A DNA stretch of 64,000 bases from Filosporella fistucella. Its lineage: Eukaryota; Ascomycota; Leotiomycetes; Helotiales. Below the pieces are notes generated by a model, which saw nothing but the letters and a program-made list of their open reading frames with translations, ran no database searches and was not told where the DNA came from. The translations under genes and the position numbers were made by a program. Below, one piece after another: positions 22,801 to 34,271 of this stretch. The DNA lies in assembly GCA_030077755.1 (NCBI GenBank), contig JAQJZZ010000019.1, forward strand, positions 384,501 through 448,500, in the 5' to 3' direction. Each line of letters starts with the position of its first letter. Position 1 is the first letter of the stretch.

Positions 22801-24318
22801 ATGCCACCTCCACAACGCTCCTTCACCTGTTTTCAATGCCGTCTACGAACCCTCCGATCAGTACGCCTCTATCATAGCTCAGCCCGTCTACGAAGTGCAA
22901 CTGAACCACCTCGACCGACCAGTGCCCCAAAGATCTCAATTGACATCAAGGCCATCCGTCAAAATGCCCCCCTATACGAACAGAATTGCCTGGAGCGAAA
23001 CTACAAAGCCCAATCTGCGTATCCTGCTCGAATAAATGCTCTCTTCTCGCAATGGCACGAATATCAGCACGAAGCGCGCGCTCTGCGCGAGCGCAACAAT
23101 CGTCTGAAGCTACAGCTTTCGAATCCAACAACGCTCCGCGAAGAAAATACGGATCTGCGGGCCCTGACAAAAGAAGAATTGATAGCTGAGGCTAGAACTT
23201 TGAAAGACAAGATCTCGGGCATTGAATTGAAAGAGGTTGCTCTTACGAAGGAGATTGATGCTCTTGCGATTGCGATCCCGAATTTGACGTCGGAACATAC
23301 GCCTCGAGGTACAGAACCTAGGGTAGTGGGCTATATAAATTCTCATCCAGAGGAAATTTCATCTTCCTCGGATCGTGTTTGGCGATCTCACGTACATATC
23401 GGCAGTGAACTCAATCTCTTGGATTTCTCAGGCGCGGCTACAACGTCCGGATGGGGCTGGTATTATTTGCTCAACGAAGCAGCAATGCTGGAGCAGGCAC
23501 TGGTACAATATGCGTTTTCCGTGGCAAGGAAGAGAGGTTGGGAAATGGTTGCTCCACCTAGTATGGTATATTCTCATATCGGGGCAGCATGTGGCTTTCA
23601 ACCTAGGGACCAAAGTGGAGAGCAGCAAGTTTATGCTATCCAGCAAGCTGCTGCCGATGTGGGCAGGAAACCAGAAATGAGTCTTGCTGGCACGGCAGAA
23701 ATACCTCTTGCGGGCATGAAAGCAGATACCGTGTTAGAAGAGCAGGAGTTACCATTAAAAAGAGTGGCGGTATCGAGATGCTACCGAGCTGAAGCTGGCG
23801 CAAGAGGTATAGACACAAAGGGTCTCTACAGAGTACACGAATTTACGAAGGTGGAAATGTTCGCCTGGACAATGCCTTCCGATGCCGCTTCTACAAAGGT
23901 TTTTGACGAAATGGTGGATATACAGACCGAGATCCTATCAGATCTAGGATTACACTGTCGAATCATCGAAATGCCTAGTACAGATCTCGGAGCATCAGCT
24001 ACCAGAAAGAGGGATATCGAAGCATTCTTCCCATCTAGAAGAGCGAAAGATGAGGGCTGGGGGGAAGTGACCTCCGTAAGCACATGCACAGATTACCAGT
24101 CCAGGAGACTTGCTACAAGAGTCGATGTACGGACCTTGGGTGGCAAGATCGCATTTCCATATACTGTCAATGGTACTGCTTTAGCTGTTCCTAGGGTATT
24201 AGCTGCTTTGTTGGAGAATGGTTGGGATGAAAGTCGGAAAGAAGTTAAAATTCCCGAAGTGCTTTGGCCGTGGATGGATGGTATGAAAGTTATTAAAGAG
24301 AAGGTGAAGGAGTGTTGA
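22801..24318 (+). CDS. Seryl-tRNA synthetase, probably mitochondrial
   Basis: A single-exon protein of 505 aa. The first ~40 residues are basic, Ser-rich and almost free of acidic residues (FQCRLRTLRSVRLYHSSARL), as in a mitochondrial presequence with an R-x-Y/HSS-type cleavage region. The N-terminal tRNA-binding coiled coil follows (about 60-160). The class II catalytic core has motif 2 (VSRCYRAEAGARG ... YRVHEFTKVEMF) and motif 3 (PYTVNGTALAVPRVLAALLENG). This matches the bacterial-type mitochondrial enzymes such as yeast Dia4, which charge mitochondrial tRNA-Ser. The cytosolic enzyme would lack the presequence. No defect is seen. Confidence 0.93.
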   Translation: MPPPQRSFTCFQCRLRTLRSVRLYHSSARLRSATEPPRPTSAPKISIDIKAIRQNAPLYEQNCLERNYKAQSAYPARINALFSQWHEYQHEARALRERNNRLKLQLSNPTTLREENTDLRALTKEELIAEARTLKDKISGIELKEVALTKEIDALAIAIPNLTSEHTPRGTEPRVVGYINSHPEEISSSSDRVWRSHVHIGSELNLLDFSGAATTSGWGWYYLLNEAAMLEQALVQYAFSVARKRGWEMVAPPSMVYSHIGAACGFQPRDQSGEQQVYAIQQAAADVGRKPEMSLAGTAEIPLAGMKADTVLEEQELPLKRVAVSRCYRAEAGARGIDTKGLYRVHEFTKVEMFAWTMPSDAASTKVFDEMVDIQTEILSDLGLHCRIIEMPSTDLGASATRKRDIEAFFPSRRAKDEGWGEVTSVSTCTDYQSRRLATRVDVRTLGGKIAFPYTVNGTALAVPRVLAALLENGWDESRKEVKIPEVLWPWMDGMKVIKEKVKEC

Positions 24319-24858
24319 ATTGTTCATAACTATATGATAGTGTAAAGTAGTGTACTTGTGCAAGCCATTTTAATACCCGCTCCTATCGAAGTTTCAAAGA
24401 TTACCTTGTTACCAGTCTCCTATTCTTATCATCGGCAAGAAGCTTATACCACAACCCGTAGCTACCTGCACATGCAAAATTATCATATTCATTCAACAAA
24501 GGTCTTTGTGAATTCAGGAAAAGCATTAGAACGATCCACTTCGCCAACTTAGCAGCAATTCTTGAAGAGAGAAAATAATCAAGACAATCATTTCACACAG
24601 CTTAGCATAATCTTAAAACTCAGTTAAAGTCTGAAAATCTGAAATTCAATTCCAATCCGCTAAGACGCTAATCATAAAGTCATAATAAAAACAACCCAAC
24701 GCTCCTGTTTTCATCTTTCAATGAAACCAGAAGCCCAGCTCCTTCCCCATCCTTGTCCCTGCCAATCCAATCCAACAAGAAATACTTAATCCTGATCCAC
24801 AGAAAGATAAATACAAGAATTCAAGGTAACCTCGCCTTAATTTTGAAGTGTAAGCGTA
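24319..24858. other. Intergenic, convergent 3' ends
   Basis: 540 AT-rich bases between the seryl-tRNA synthetase and the large coiled-coil gene. Nothing beyond presumed 3' UTRs is seen. Confidence 0.5.
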
Positions 24859-27800
24859 TTAAACAACCTGACCACCTTGCTCGTACAGAACCAGACCTCC
24901 TTCAGGCTCTGCCTCTGTTTCTACATCGGAATTTTCGTCACCGTCCATGCTACCAGTCCATTCTGTGCCTTCATCAATACTTTCGCTCACACCCGTCCCA
25001 GAGCTTGTGAGGATAGTGGTCCCAATGCTGCTTCGTCTCATGGTTTCCCCCTCGCTGCCTTCTCCATTGCTATTATTGGCGGCATCATCTTCTTCACTCT
25101 CCTTCAGGGCCAAATTCTCTTTGTTCAGATCGCCATAATTTTGGTGTAATGATCCACCCCAGCTAGATTTCCTCAGGGCTCCGGCTCCCGCGGTAGTTTT
25201 CACGCTATGGCTACGCTTAAAGCCACCTGTTGGAACGTTATGAGTGATCTGATTGAGAGATAGGATTCGTCGGGAGGCACCAGCTGGGTTGTTGATTGGG
25301 ACACTGACTATGGCGCGATTGCCATTCACTGCCATGCCAACAGCACTCTGAGTGGAATTTGAGGCTCTTGAAGTAGCGTTGGAAATTACGGATCCTGTCG
25401 CGGAGGTTGCGTGACTGGGAACACGCTTCCTACTCATTGTATCTCGGGCTTTATTTGTTGTTTGTCGTGAAAGAAGGAGAGCGCGAGAGTGGTCGATCAC
25501 ACCTTCCAAAATACGTCTCTCTAGGCGTTCGGCTCGAGCTTCCATGTTATGAAGCTCTTCTTGCCTAATCCTCAGGGCTGTCTCGAGACTGGAAACATCG
25601 GCGGAGAGCCGCATCTTCTGATGTGCAAGATCTTCCTGCTCGGCCTTGAGTATGGAAACGGACTCCTTAAGGCGATCCTCTTCCTCTCGCAGTCCCACTA
25701 CGGTAGATTCGACATGCTCCTTCTGTGCCAAGCGCTTTTCCAGAGCAATTGTAGCAGCTTCAACGGCCTTCTCCTTGTCTTCGTGATCATCTGCAATGCG
25801 CTGGGTCTGTTTCGACACAAATTCAGAAACCTCAGCCGCGGTTTGCATAACCTGTTGATGGATCTTGTCGAGCATATCTAATTGGGCCAATGATTTTCCA
25901 GCAACATGTGTATGATCCACAAGCTTATTCAACTTCTCGTGAACTTCCGTATCATCATACTTCTCCGGAACAGGAATTTCTGGGAGCATTGGCGCTTCTT
26001 GCGGTGGGGGTATCTCAGCAATCTTTTCCTGAAGCGCAACAGTCGCAGACTTCGAGTGCTCGTAATGTTGGCCAACAATGAGCAGTACATCCTTGATAGA
26101 ATCAAGGATTTTCGGGTTGAATTCTGTCACAGTGCCCTGGAGACTCTCAATAGCACTGATGCTCTTGAAAACTTGCTCTCGAGTGAGCTGATGCTCGGCT
26201 TTTGCATCAGCGTGTGTCTCTTCCACACGTGTAAAAGTATCCTCAACTCTGTTGAATACAGTTTTCGAGGCGTCGTCCATCTTCTCAACAGATTCAGTTA
26301 GAGTAGTTCCCAGAGCGTCGATAAGCAGCTTAAGATCCTCGGCAACAGTCTTGGTACTAAGCATGGCTGCTTCTACATCTGCATGTCTCTCTTCGCCCAA
26401 CTTTGCGCTGGTCTCAGCAGCTACTTGTGCATCATCGTACTTGGCCATAAGCTCGTCAAATTTTTCGTCCAGCTTGATATCGAATTTGTCCCAAGTCTCC
26501 TGGAATTTCTCATCTGACTCGAGCTTAGACCCTACAACCCCGGCATGAGACTTTTCGAATTCAGACTTCATGGTTTCAAACATTTCCTTCACATCGTCGG
26601 AAACATTCGCATTTCGTCCAACGGTGTCCCCAAGAGTCTCGAGAACTTTACCTAGGCCTTCAATACTATTGACTCCATCGTCCAGCTTTTCTTTGATGGC
26701 GTCCCGGAATTGCTCGAGAAACTGCTTGATTTCAGAGACACGCTCACCAACACCGACAGTCTCTGCTTGGCGTTCTTCGAAAGCTTTACTGTTGTTCTCT
26801 TCGTGTAGTTGGATCTGGCCCTTGAATTCCTTTACCATTTCCTCCATGTTCTTGAAATCGTCCTTTGTTGCCAATGCTGCGATGTCTGACTTAACCATCT
26901 GCTCAATTGTAGTTTTAATATCGTGGCAGACAGCCTCGACAGCTTCAACATCAATTTTCGTGACTTTCTCAAGATCTTCGGTCTCGGTCGCTGCTCGCTC
27001 CTTCATCTCTTCGAGGCTTGTCAGTACATCACGAACCAGAGCCTCAACAACATTGACGTCGTCGCGCTTTGACACATCCTCCAAGTGCGATGTTAGCTCA
27101 TGGAGACCAGCTCGAGTTTCCGATACGAGAAGCTCAACCGCATCTAGGTGGTCTTTCTTGACAGCTTGCTCGGGGTCCATATCATCAATCTTTGCTTTGG
27201 TATTTCGAAGCAATGTCTCGATGGCTTCGACATCCTCACGTCTTACGCCATCCTCATCTACTGAGCGCTCTCGTGCGGAAATTCCAACCACAGACTCCTG
27301 GACGTTTCTCAACATCTCCTCCACGGTTTCCAGGTCATCCTTCGATAAAGTTCCGGGAATTGGTTGAGGCGGCGGTGGTGGCATATTTTCAAGTGCTTCG
27401 ACTTTGATGCGGAGTTGTGTGATCAAAACCTCCAGGTTTTCGATATCGTTTCGTTTGAGACTCTCTGCCGTAACGACGGCCCCATTATTGATTTCTGCAA
27501 CTGCTCTGTCGTCATCACCCTCGCGAAGACGGTCAATGTCGGCTCGTAATGATTCCATGCCAAGTTTCAGAGTGTCCAAAATCTCGTAGTTGACAGTCAT
27601 GTCCACAGGCTTGTTCCAGATCTTCTCAACTTCATTACGAAGACCAGAGAGACCATCTTGAAGGGCGTCAAGGATTTCACCAGTGCCAGATAAAATGCTC
27701 TCGCTGCTATCGCGTGGGCGCTCGATATCAGCTCGAATACTATCAAGACCCGACTTGAGAGCTGAGAGAATTTCATCCTTGTCGGCTCCAGTACTTCCTC

Positions 27801-30800
27801 TGACCAAAGATGTGGCCATTGTCTCTCGAAGGGATTCGAGCTCGGCTTGAACCTGATCGAGGGAGGTACTTGGACCTTGGGATGAAAGTAACTCGACCTC
27901 GGTTCGGAGGGAGTCGAAGCTTTCTCTCATCCTGTCCAGTAACTCATCCTTTCCGTTGATATCGACCGCACGATCAACATAGGTCTCAATTTCAGCTCGA
28001 AGCGTCTCGAACCCATCTTTGGTTGCATCCAACAACTGTTCCGTATCCCGTCCATTGGCAGCGACGTTCTGTTTTGCTTCGTCAGATACGGCTCGGAATT
28101 CAGTCCGCATAGATTGCAAAATTTCGTTGAGTTGCTCCTGAATATGCCCGGTGAAAACATCCATTGGGGGAACATCTTCAAAACCAGCTTTTACAGCTTC
28201 GTAGACATCATCTTTGGACAAGACGCCCCCAACATCACGACTCAAAGCAGTACTGGGACTAGCCGCAAAGTCGAAAGAGTGAAGTCCTTCCTTCACGGCA
28301 TCAAGGATATCATCGTGTGTGAGGCCATCTGGTTGCCGCAAGGTGATCGCTGACTGAGATGTACCTAATCCTTCTTTGATGACCTCCAGGACCTCATCTC
28401 GTGTCAAGCCTTCATTGAGATCTCGGCTCACATTGGGGGCAGCTGTGGGAAAGTCGAAGGTTTCTAATGCTTCTTTAATGGCATCGAAAACATCATCACG
28501 AGTCAGACCCTCCTCTCTCTCCTCGTGGGCTGTTGCAGGGAAGTCAAATGTATGAAGACCTTCTCTGACGGCATCGAGCATATCATCTCGCGTTAAAGTT
28601 TCACCGACTTCTCTGCTTAGGGCGGTAGTATTTGCCACGAAATCAAAAGTCTTCAAACCTTCTTTGACGGCCTCATACACATCATCTCTTGTCAGAGCCT
28701 CAGGCTGGTCCCTGGTCGACGGTATTTGGAATTCGAAAGCTTCCAGACCTTCCTTGACAGCATCAAGCATGTCATGCCGAGTGAGGGGATCCTCAACGTT
28801 CCTGGTCAGAGCGGTAGTACTGGCCGAGAAATCAAAGTTATGCAATCCTTCGTTGACTGCATCTAACATGTCATCTCTCGTGATGCCAGTCTCAATCGGC
28901 TCAGGTGCAGGTGCTGAAGGAAACTCGAACTCCTCCAAGCACTCTCTAACAGCATCGAGAATCTCATCACGAGAGAGGCTAGCTTCGGTTTCGACTTTCG
29001 GTGGTGCAAAATGCTTCATGCCTTCGACAACAGCGGTAAATACCTCATCTCGTGTAGCTCCAACCTCTCGCTGGTCATCTCTTGGAGCATACTGTTGGAT
29101 GCCCTCCTTCAAGCAGGTAAGAAGTTCTTCACGCTCCAGGCCAAATTGCTGAACCTCAATATCGGGCTTGTAATTCTCCCAGGCATCCTTGACGGCTTCA
29201 ATGATGTCTTCCTTCCGGAGATCTGGGGGTGAGCTGTGCTGTTTCTCATTGATTGCACTTCGCACTGCATTGTAAATTTCCTGATAGTCAACCGTCTGTC
29301 GTGAGGCGATAGATGAAGCTGATTGACGGCGATGTTCACGAAGAATTCGATCCATATGATCCTTCAACTCTTCGAGCCCATCATGGATGACTTGAGCCAC
29401 CTTCTCCTTTTCTGAAGCAGCATCTTGAGCTGAGGCGGTACTCGTTTGGTCGAGCTTACGCCCGATTTCTCTGCCCATTCCTAGTACCTCACCGCGAAGT
29501 TCCCTAACCAAGGCTTTGACTTCTGCAGTAAGGCCACCTCCTTGAGCAACACTGTCCTTGATGGTGCGAATGATCTTTAAGACATCCTCGGTGATGATGT
29601 CTGATGCACGTGCTGTCTCGGGAGCGCCAATGTTTTCTTTATTTGCTCCTTGGTCCAAAAGAGCTCCCCCACGAGGTGTTAGTGGCCCTGATCTAGGTTG
29701 ATCAAAATCCAATTCCAAACGAGGCGGTTCACCAAAGCTAAAATTGCGAGATTTGTTGTTGGGACCTTTACCACCAGCGCCACCAGTCCCAGGAGTCACG
29801 AGTGCCTGTGAAGTACCCGCCTTAATCATGGCAATTAGCTCATCGAGTTTCTTCGCCGTGGAACTCCCATCTCGTGCCAGTATGTCCGCAACTTCAGCAA
29901 GGCGTGATACTAAATGTTCTTGCCCATCCTTTGTGCCCATCTCACGGAGTATCTTTTCAAGAATTGCAATACTAGCCACACCGTCCGGATTGAAAGAGCA
30001 GGAACTAGTCATAGACTCCCTATCGAGCGACGCTGCAAAGCTATTTGGACTGGGAATTCTAGGTAGACAGAAAGGCTTTACTGCTCGAGAGGTTGGTGAA
30101 TTATGAGATTTGCTATCGAGATAGTGGATGGGAGATCCATAGAGATTGCTTGATGCGCGCGAGCTCGACTCGTGGAGATTTGTGACCAAATCTCGAAGAC
30201 TCTTTCGAATATCCTCGTCTCGAGCATTTGTGGCCTCTTTCAGGCTGACAAGATCTGTGGCGTTATCTTTGCTTCGTCTACTGAGCTGAGCCATTTCTCT
30301 TTGTAGACTAGTAGCAATACTTGTGAGACTGAGAATCTGATTTGAGATTGCATCGAAGGTTTGAGGAGTGCGAACCAGCGCTGTAGAACCATTGGTGACG
30401 TTTGAAAGAGGGGGTTCCTCCCGGCTAGCCATACTTTGAAGCGCCAACATCGTGGCCGACTGTGGAGGTGTATTTTCTCCAAGAATGCTCTGTGGAGGTC
30501 GTCTTAACGATGGCCTCAGTGCCAAATCTCGATTTGGTGTTTCTCGACCAGGTGTAGGTGTTCCAGCACGGCTCGATTCCCTCTCTTTCTCTCTCTCTGC
30601 AGGCTTACCCTCCAGCAAAAGTGAGGAACGATGTGATTCCTTCTCTGGTGATCTATCGGGTGAGGATCTTCCCTCTGAGAAAAAGTCTCTGCTTGTATGC
30701 GGTGTCGCCGGCCGGCCTGAATTCTTTTCTGGAGATTTTGGTGTTCCAAATGATTCCCTGCTCTCAAGAAAACTACTCAGATCTCGCACGCTTCCCGGCT

Positions 30801-31184
30801 GTAGTGATTGCATTCGTTTGTGAGCAGCCCCCTTGATTAAAGACCGCTCAGGGGACTGTTCGAGACGCTTCGTGGCAGCATTGGTAATATAGCCGTTGTC
30901 GCGGGCTTTCTCGGTGAGGGCAAGATGCGCAGATTGGATCGCACTTGATGTATTTGGGCGTGATGTGACAATTGGTGAAGATGGGTTCATAGGAAGTGGA
31001 GGAGGAGCACGTTCTGGGTCGGAGCTGTCCCACCTACAAGACTCGAGGTTATCATTTTGTTCAATTTGTGACACGGGTAAACTTACATAGGGACGATAGC
31101 TCTTCCGCCATCTGATGAAGCAGAATGTTGATGTTTCAGGTGTTTTTCGCCATCTCGAGAGGCGTCTCTCTCTACTGAAGGCAT
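24859..31184 (-). CDS. Very large coiled-coil protein with tandem helical repeats, function unknown
   Basis: Exon 1 (31184..31087) and exon 2 (31033..24859) join over a 53 bp GTAAGT intron to give 2090 aa. The in-frame ATG at 31074 lies inside that intron, so I start at ATG 31184 (MPSVERDASRDG). The first ~450 residues are Ser/Pro-rich and disordered. About residues 610-970 hold roughly twelve repeats of the form LTRDDMLDAVKEGL...FDF. A second repeat class (KDDLETVEEMLRN type) follows at about 1200-1420, then long heptad-rich coiled coil (EERHADVEAAMLSTKTVAED and onward; ALRIRQEELHNMEARAERLE near the end). The C-terminus is disordered and Ser-rich, then acidic (DGDENSDVETEAEPEGG). No motor, kinase or membrane segment is visible. 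Similar fungal proteins are often labelled 'chromosome segregation ATPase-like' purely because of coiled-coil similarity. I see no ATPase motif and do not assign a function. Confidence 0.88.
28151..29228 (-). repeat. About 12 degenerate in-frame repeats of ~30-34 codons
   Basis: Within the large coiled-coil gene, units beginning L-[TS]-[RK]-[DH]-[DE] and containing [LYF]-[DE]-A-V-[KR]-E-G-L then [FH]-[DE]-F recur about every 90-102 bases. From the third canonical unit the lengths alternate, about 33, 30, 33, 30, 33, 28 and 34 residues. The long units carry a linker such as TTALSREVGE, so the array looks like dimeric higher-order repeats. Confidence 0.85.
31034..31086 (-). other. Intron 1 of the coiled-coil gene
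   Basis: A 53 bp intron with donor GTAAGT at 31086 and acceptor TTGTAG ending at 31034. It completes a Met codon across the junction and yields PMWDSSDPERA. It contains an in-frame ATG that would otherwise be taken as the start. Confidence 0.8.
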
Positions 31185-32258
31185 TGTGCGTGGGTATAGG
31201 CGTGGAATGTGAAGAGGAATGTTGACGTGGGAGAACGCCGGTGCCTCAGAGCATGAGGACCACCTCAAAATTATAAAGATATCTCAAGTATCAATGCCGA
31301 AGCAGAGCAAGATACAATCAGTGTAGACAAAAGTTATGGTAGCAAGGATTATTTGCGTTGGGGTGGTGTCCAAGTTTTGGTTTAATCGGCGTTATCTCCT
31401 TTGTTGACTTCAATTTGTTTACTTCGTTCATTTGGGTCCGTGACGGGGTGCGCGCTTAGCGGCCGATCAAACGCGAATCAGCTTGCACCACGAACAAACA
31501 ACACTCGAAGACCACCACACGTCACCTCATACGACGACGACATTCGAGGCCAGAATCGAGGAACGGATTATAGGTCAGTAATCGTCCAGTGCTTATTTCA
31601 ACTACGATTGGATTCATATATTATTCTGACTACCCAGAATGAAATTCAGCTCACTCCACTTGGACCGCGAGCTTTCTTCACAATGGCAATCACGTGACAG
31701 TCGCACCAAGCTTAATTGGGACTCCGTTCGTACTCGAAAAAGATGAAACGATTGGAGGTTCAGCATTGATAATCTTTGATCGCTGGTATGGGGTTAGGAA
31801 AGCGGAGGAAGCGCGATGGGGGGCCATGTACTGTACCCTGCTCAAAGGCACATGTAGGTGCTCTATCTTAGTGGGTGGACTACTAGTCCTTGTAGAGGGG
31901 AGAGGAGTCTTGACATAACCTGGAGTTGCGAGGACCCTCAATCTATAGGCATGATGCAATGTTTCACTACATCTGTATCCAAGATATTCTTGCCTCAGAA
32001 AATGTTTCCAAGAAACAATCATGTTACCCAGAAGCTCATTATTCATTGACATCTTTCCAAAGTAGCACTTCTCGAAATCAAATCACACTGCAACCAATAC
32101 GGCACCAAATTTCAAAGAAAGACTTCATTCAACACACACTATAGTAAAATATAAACTGGCAAAAGTGTAAGGACCGGTCGTTACATTAGTCTCCTATCTC
32201 CCAACTCCGATTACCGCTCAAGAAATCTACAGCATCCAGGCCGTCCACAATCAATGAC
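31185..32258. other. Intergenic, promoter side of the coiled-coil gene
   Basis: About 1.07 kb, holding the promoter and leader of the coiled-coil gene and the 3' end of the Egh16-like gene. A TCACGTGA palindrome (E-box type) lies at 31690-31697. Small frames at 31401-32052 show no domain. Confidence 0.45.
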
Positions 32259-33069
32259 TTATGCGTTGAAGGATCGGGCAAGTCTCTTTGCAGGCGCAGT
32301 AGCATTGCCTGCAGAAGCCATCTGGACTGGCACACATCCACCGAATGGACCAGCGTCTATGGAATGGTTAGTGATGTCAAATTTGGGTGTTCTGCGAAGG
32401 ACTTACTAGCTGCGTTGTTACACCTGACCATGCAGACACCGGTCATACCACCGACTTGACCAGTGCAAGTCTGATCAGCTGCGACCTTGGCGGTGAGAGG
32501 CTGAGAAATCGTTAGTATTTGAGAGCTATCGATCTTAAAACAATGGATGACTTACGAAATCAGTAGCCTTGGCTTTGCTTCGGGAGTTGGTCCCTGGTAC
32601 ATTGGTAGCCACTTGCATGTTGGTCCATTGAGTACCAGCACCAGTGCTGTCAATCATGCATTCGTATGGGCCAGCACCGTCTCCGTTGACTTGATGAAGA
32701 GTCATCATTACCATTCCACCTGGGGTGATTTGTGGCATGTTGCCTCCATTGGCAGCAAGCATCTTGGGGACTTGAGTAGCTGGGTCGTTGGTTCCGCCTG
32801 CAAGAGTCTCGCCGCAAGCATCAGCGGCGGCGTTCTTGAAGCGGGTAGAATCCTGTTGGAATGGGTTTCGGTTGGTGCCATCACGAGGAGTAGCGGTGTC
32901 AACTATGAGATTGTTAGACTCTGATCGAATGAAGTCCATATGAGATAGTTGACGTACTACCAAGGGCCATTCCCTCTCCACCTGCATCTCCGACAGCCTT
33001 GACGATGGCTCCGTGTCCGGCAACCAGCTGACTAGCAGCGAGGCAAACGAGAACTGATTTGAAAAGCAT
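32259..33069 (-). CDS. Secreted Egh16/Mas1-like protein (Egh16-like family, PF11327)
   Basis: Four exons, 33069..32961, 32902..32556, 32500..32407 and 32356..32259, give 215 aa; the three introns are 58, 55 and 50 bp with canonical ends. The N-terminus MLFKSVLVCLAASQLVAGHG is a clear signal peptide, and the mature chain begins close to a His (GHGAIVKA). Family marks include DGTNRNPFQQD, CGETLAGG, PGGMVMMTLHQVNGDGAGPY, a cluster of paired cysteines (TCTGQVGGM, GVCMVRC) and GPFGGCVPVQ. Homologues were first described from barley powdery mildew (Egh16) and as appressorium-induced proteins of the rice blast fungus (Gas1/Mas1). They are secreted, and some influence penetration. Length is at the short end of the family. 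The role here is inferred only by homology. Confidence 0.9.
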
Positions 33070-34271
33070 GTTGATTGATTAAGAGGGACTACTGGCCAGC
33101 AACAGTCTATAAAGAATGAGAGTAAAGTAAGAAGAGAATGAAGAAGTGATTATTAATGAAGGCTGTTGAGATGATTGAGTTGATGCTGAGGAAAAGAAGA
33201 GATAGGAAGGTCAGCATTCTCTACTTATACCAGTTCAACATCACAGTCTGCCATGCCAATTTTTTCGCAAGCACGGTGGAAAGCACGGTGGATGCCCAGC
33301 CTTCGGGATTAGCATTGGAGAAACTCATTGGAGAGCCCTGTCACAGATCGAAACTTCGTTTCTGTCACATTGCTCACTGGGTGATGAGATCTCGACGTGG
33401 TTGCCACTGAATGGAAAGCTATGGTAAGGAACAGTATTGTTTAAGCACGGTGTTTCTTCGCTCAAAGGAGCAGCATGAAAATACCAAGAGTGGCTGTGAA
33501 GCTTGTACCACAGGTGGAGCTTCGATCTCACCTACAGGGTGCTCAGTTTTTGCCTGTGTGAGCTCACAGATCTGTGAATCATCCTGGCGCGGAGGCTCTT
33601 CTGGAGGAAACCGATGCGAGGGCCAAGAACTATTGAGCTCGAGCTGCCAATGGTAATCACTTGATCATCCCAAGGAATAATGTGCATCAGCGAGGATCGA
33701 AACGTTGACACCACTGGTGAAACGACCAACAGTCAAGCTTAAATCAACGAGCACTGGTACGGGAGCAGAACATGCAAGTGGCTTGCTTCACACGGATCAT
33801 GGTGATACCGATCTATACCAAGAATTTGTTCTCTTGAACGAGACTGCTTCTGACCATTGATGAAACGTGAATGCGTTGAAATATGCAGAAAAATTGAGGA
33901 GGGCTCGAGGAGGGCTGAAAACTCGGAGAAGAGTCGAAACGGACACGGTCGTAGGTTCTGGCGAGATGATACTAGACCTCCGTCGGAACTCTCGACCATC
34001 GAAAAGGAAGACACTCGTCTCACCCACTTTGAATCTCTGTTTGACCAAACCAAGAGGGGCGATTTACTTCGTTACTCTCCTCGCAATCTGATGTTTAAAT
34101 TTAAGTCTAAAATTCCATCCAAGGTCAATGTGACACGTGATCTTGGGTCGCTAGTCTCGTTTAGGCGAGCTAACGCACTCGCACCACAACGAATTTTGTG
34201 AATATGCAGATTTTCGAAATCCGAACATCTCTGAACGACAACCAGGTTTTCGACACCACCAAGCCGTCGAA
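33070..34271. other. Divergent intergenic region, Egh16-like / eL27 genes
   Basis: About 1.2 kb. It holds the upstream regions of a secreted protein gene and a ribosomal protein gene. Overlapping short frames (33411-33656, 33857-34201) show no domain or splice logic and are not called. Confidence 0.5.
34134..34140 (+). promoter_or_regulatory. CACGTGA element upstream of eL27
   Basis: An E-box (CACGTG) about 130 bp upstream of the eL27 start codon. Cbf1-type bHLH factors bind this core and control ribosomal protein genes in some ascomycetes such as Candida. Function here is inference, since the same palindrome appears elsewhere in the window (5665, 31691, 42151). Confidence 0.3.

Noticed and set aside
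26570..27367. Long plus-strand frame (265 codons) antisense to the coiled-coil gene
   Set aside because: It is a Ser/Thr-rich shadow produced by the codon bias of the opposite coding strand.
31034..31086. ATG at 31074 as the start of the large coiled-coil protein
   Set aside because: It lies inside a good GTAAGT...TTGTAG intron. Splicing to ATG 31184 gives a continuous reading frame with no loss.
33857..34201. Open frame of 114 codons upstream of eL27
   Set aside because: It overlaps two other frames, has no domain and ends in the eL27 promoter. It is better explained as random.
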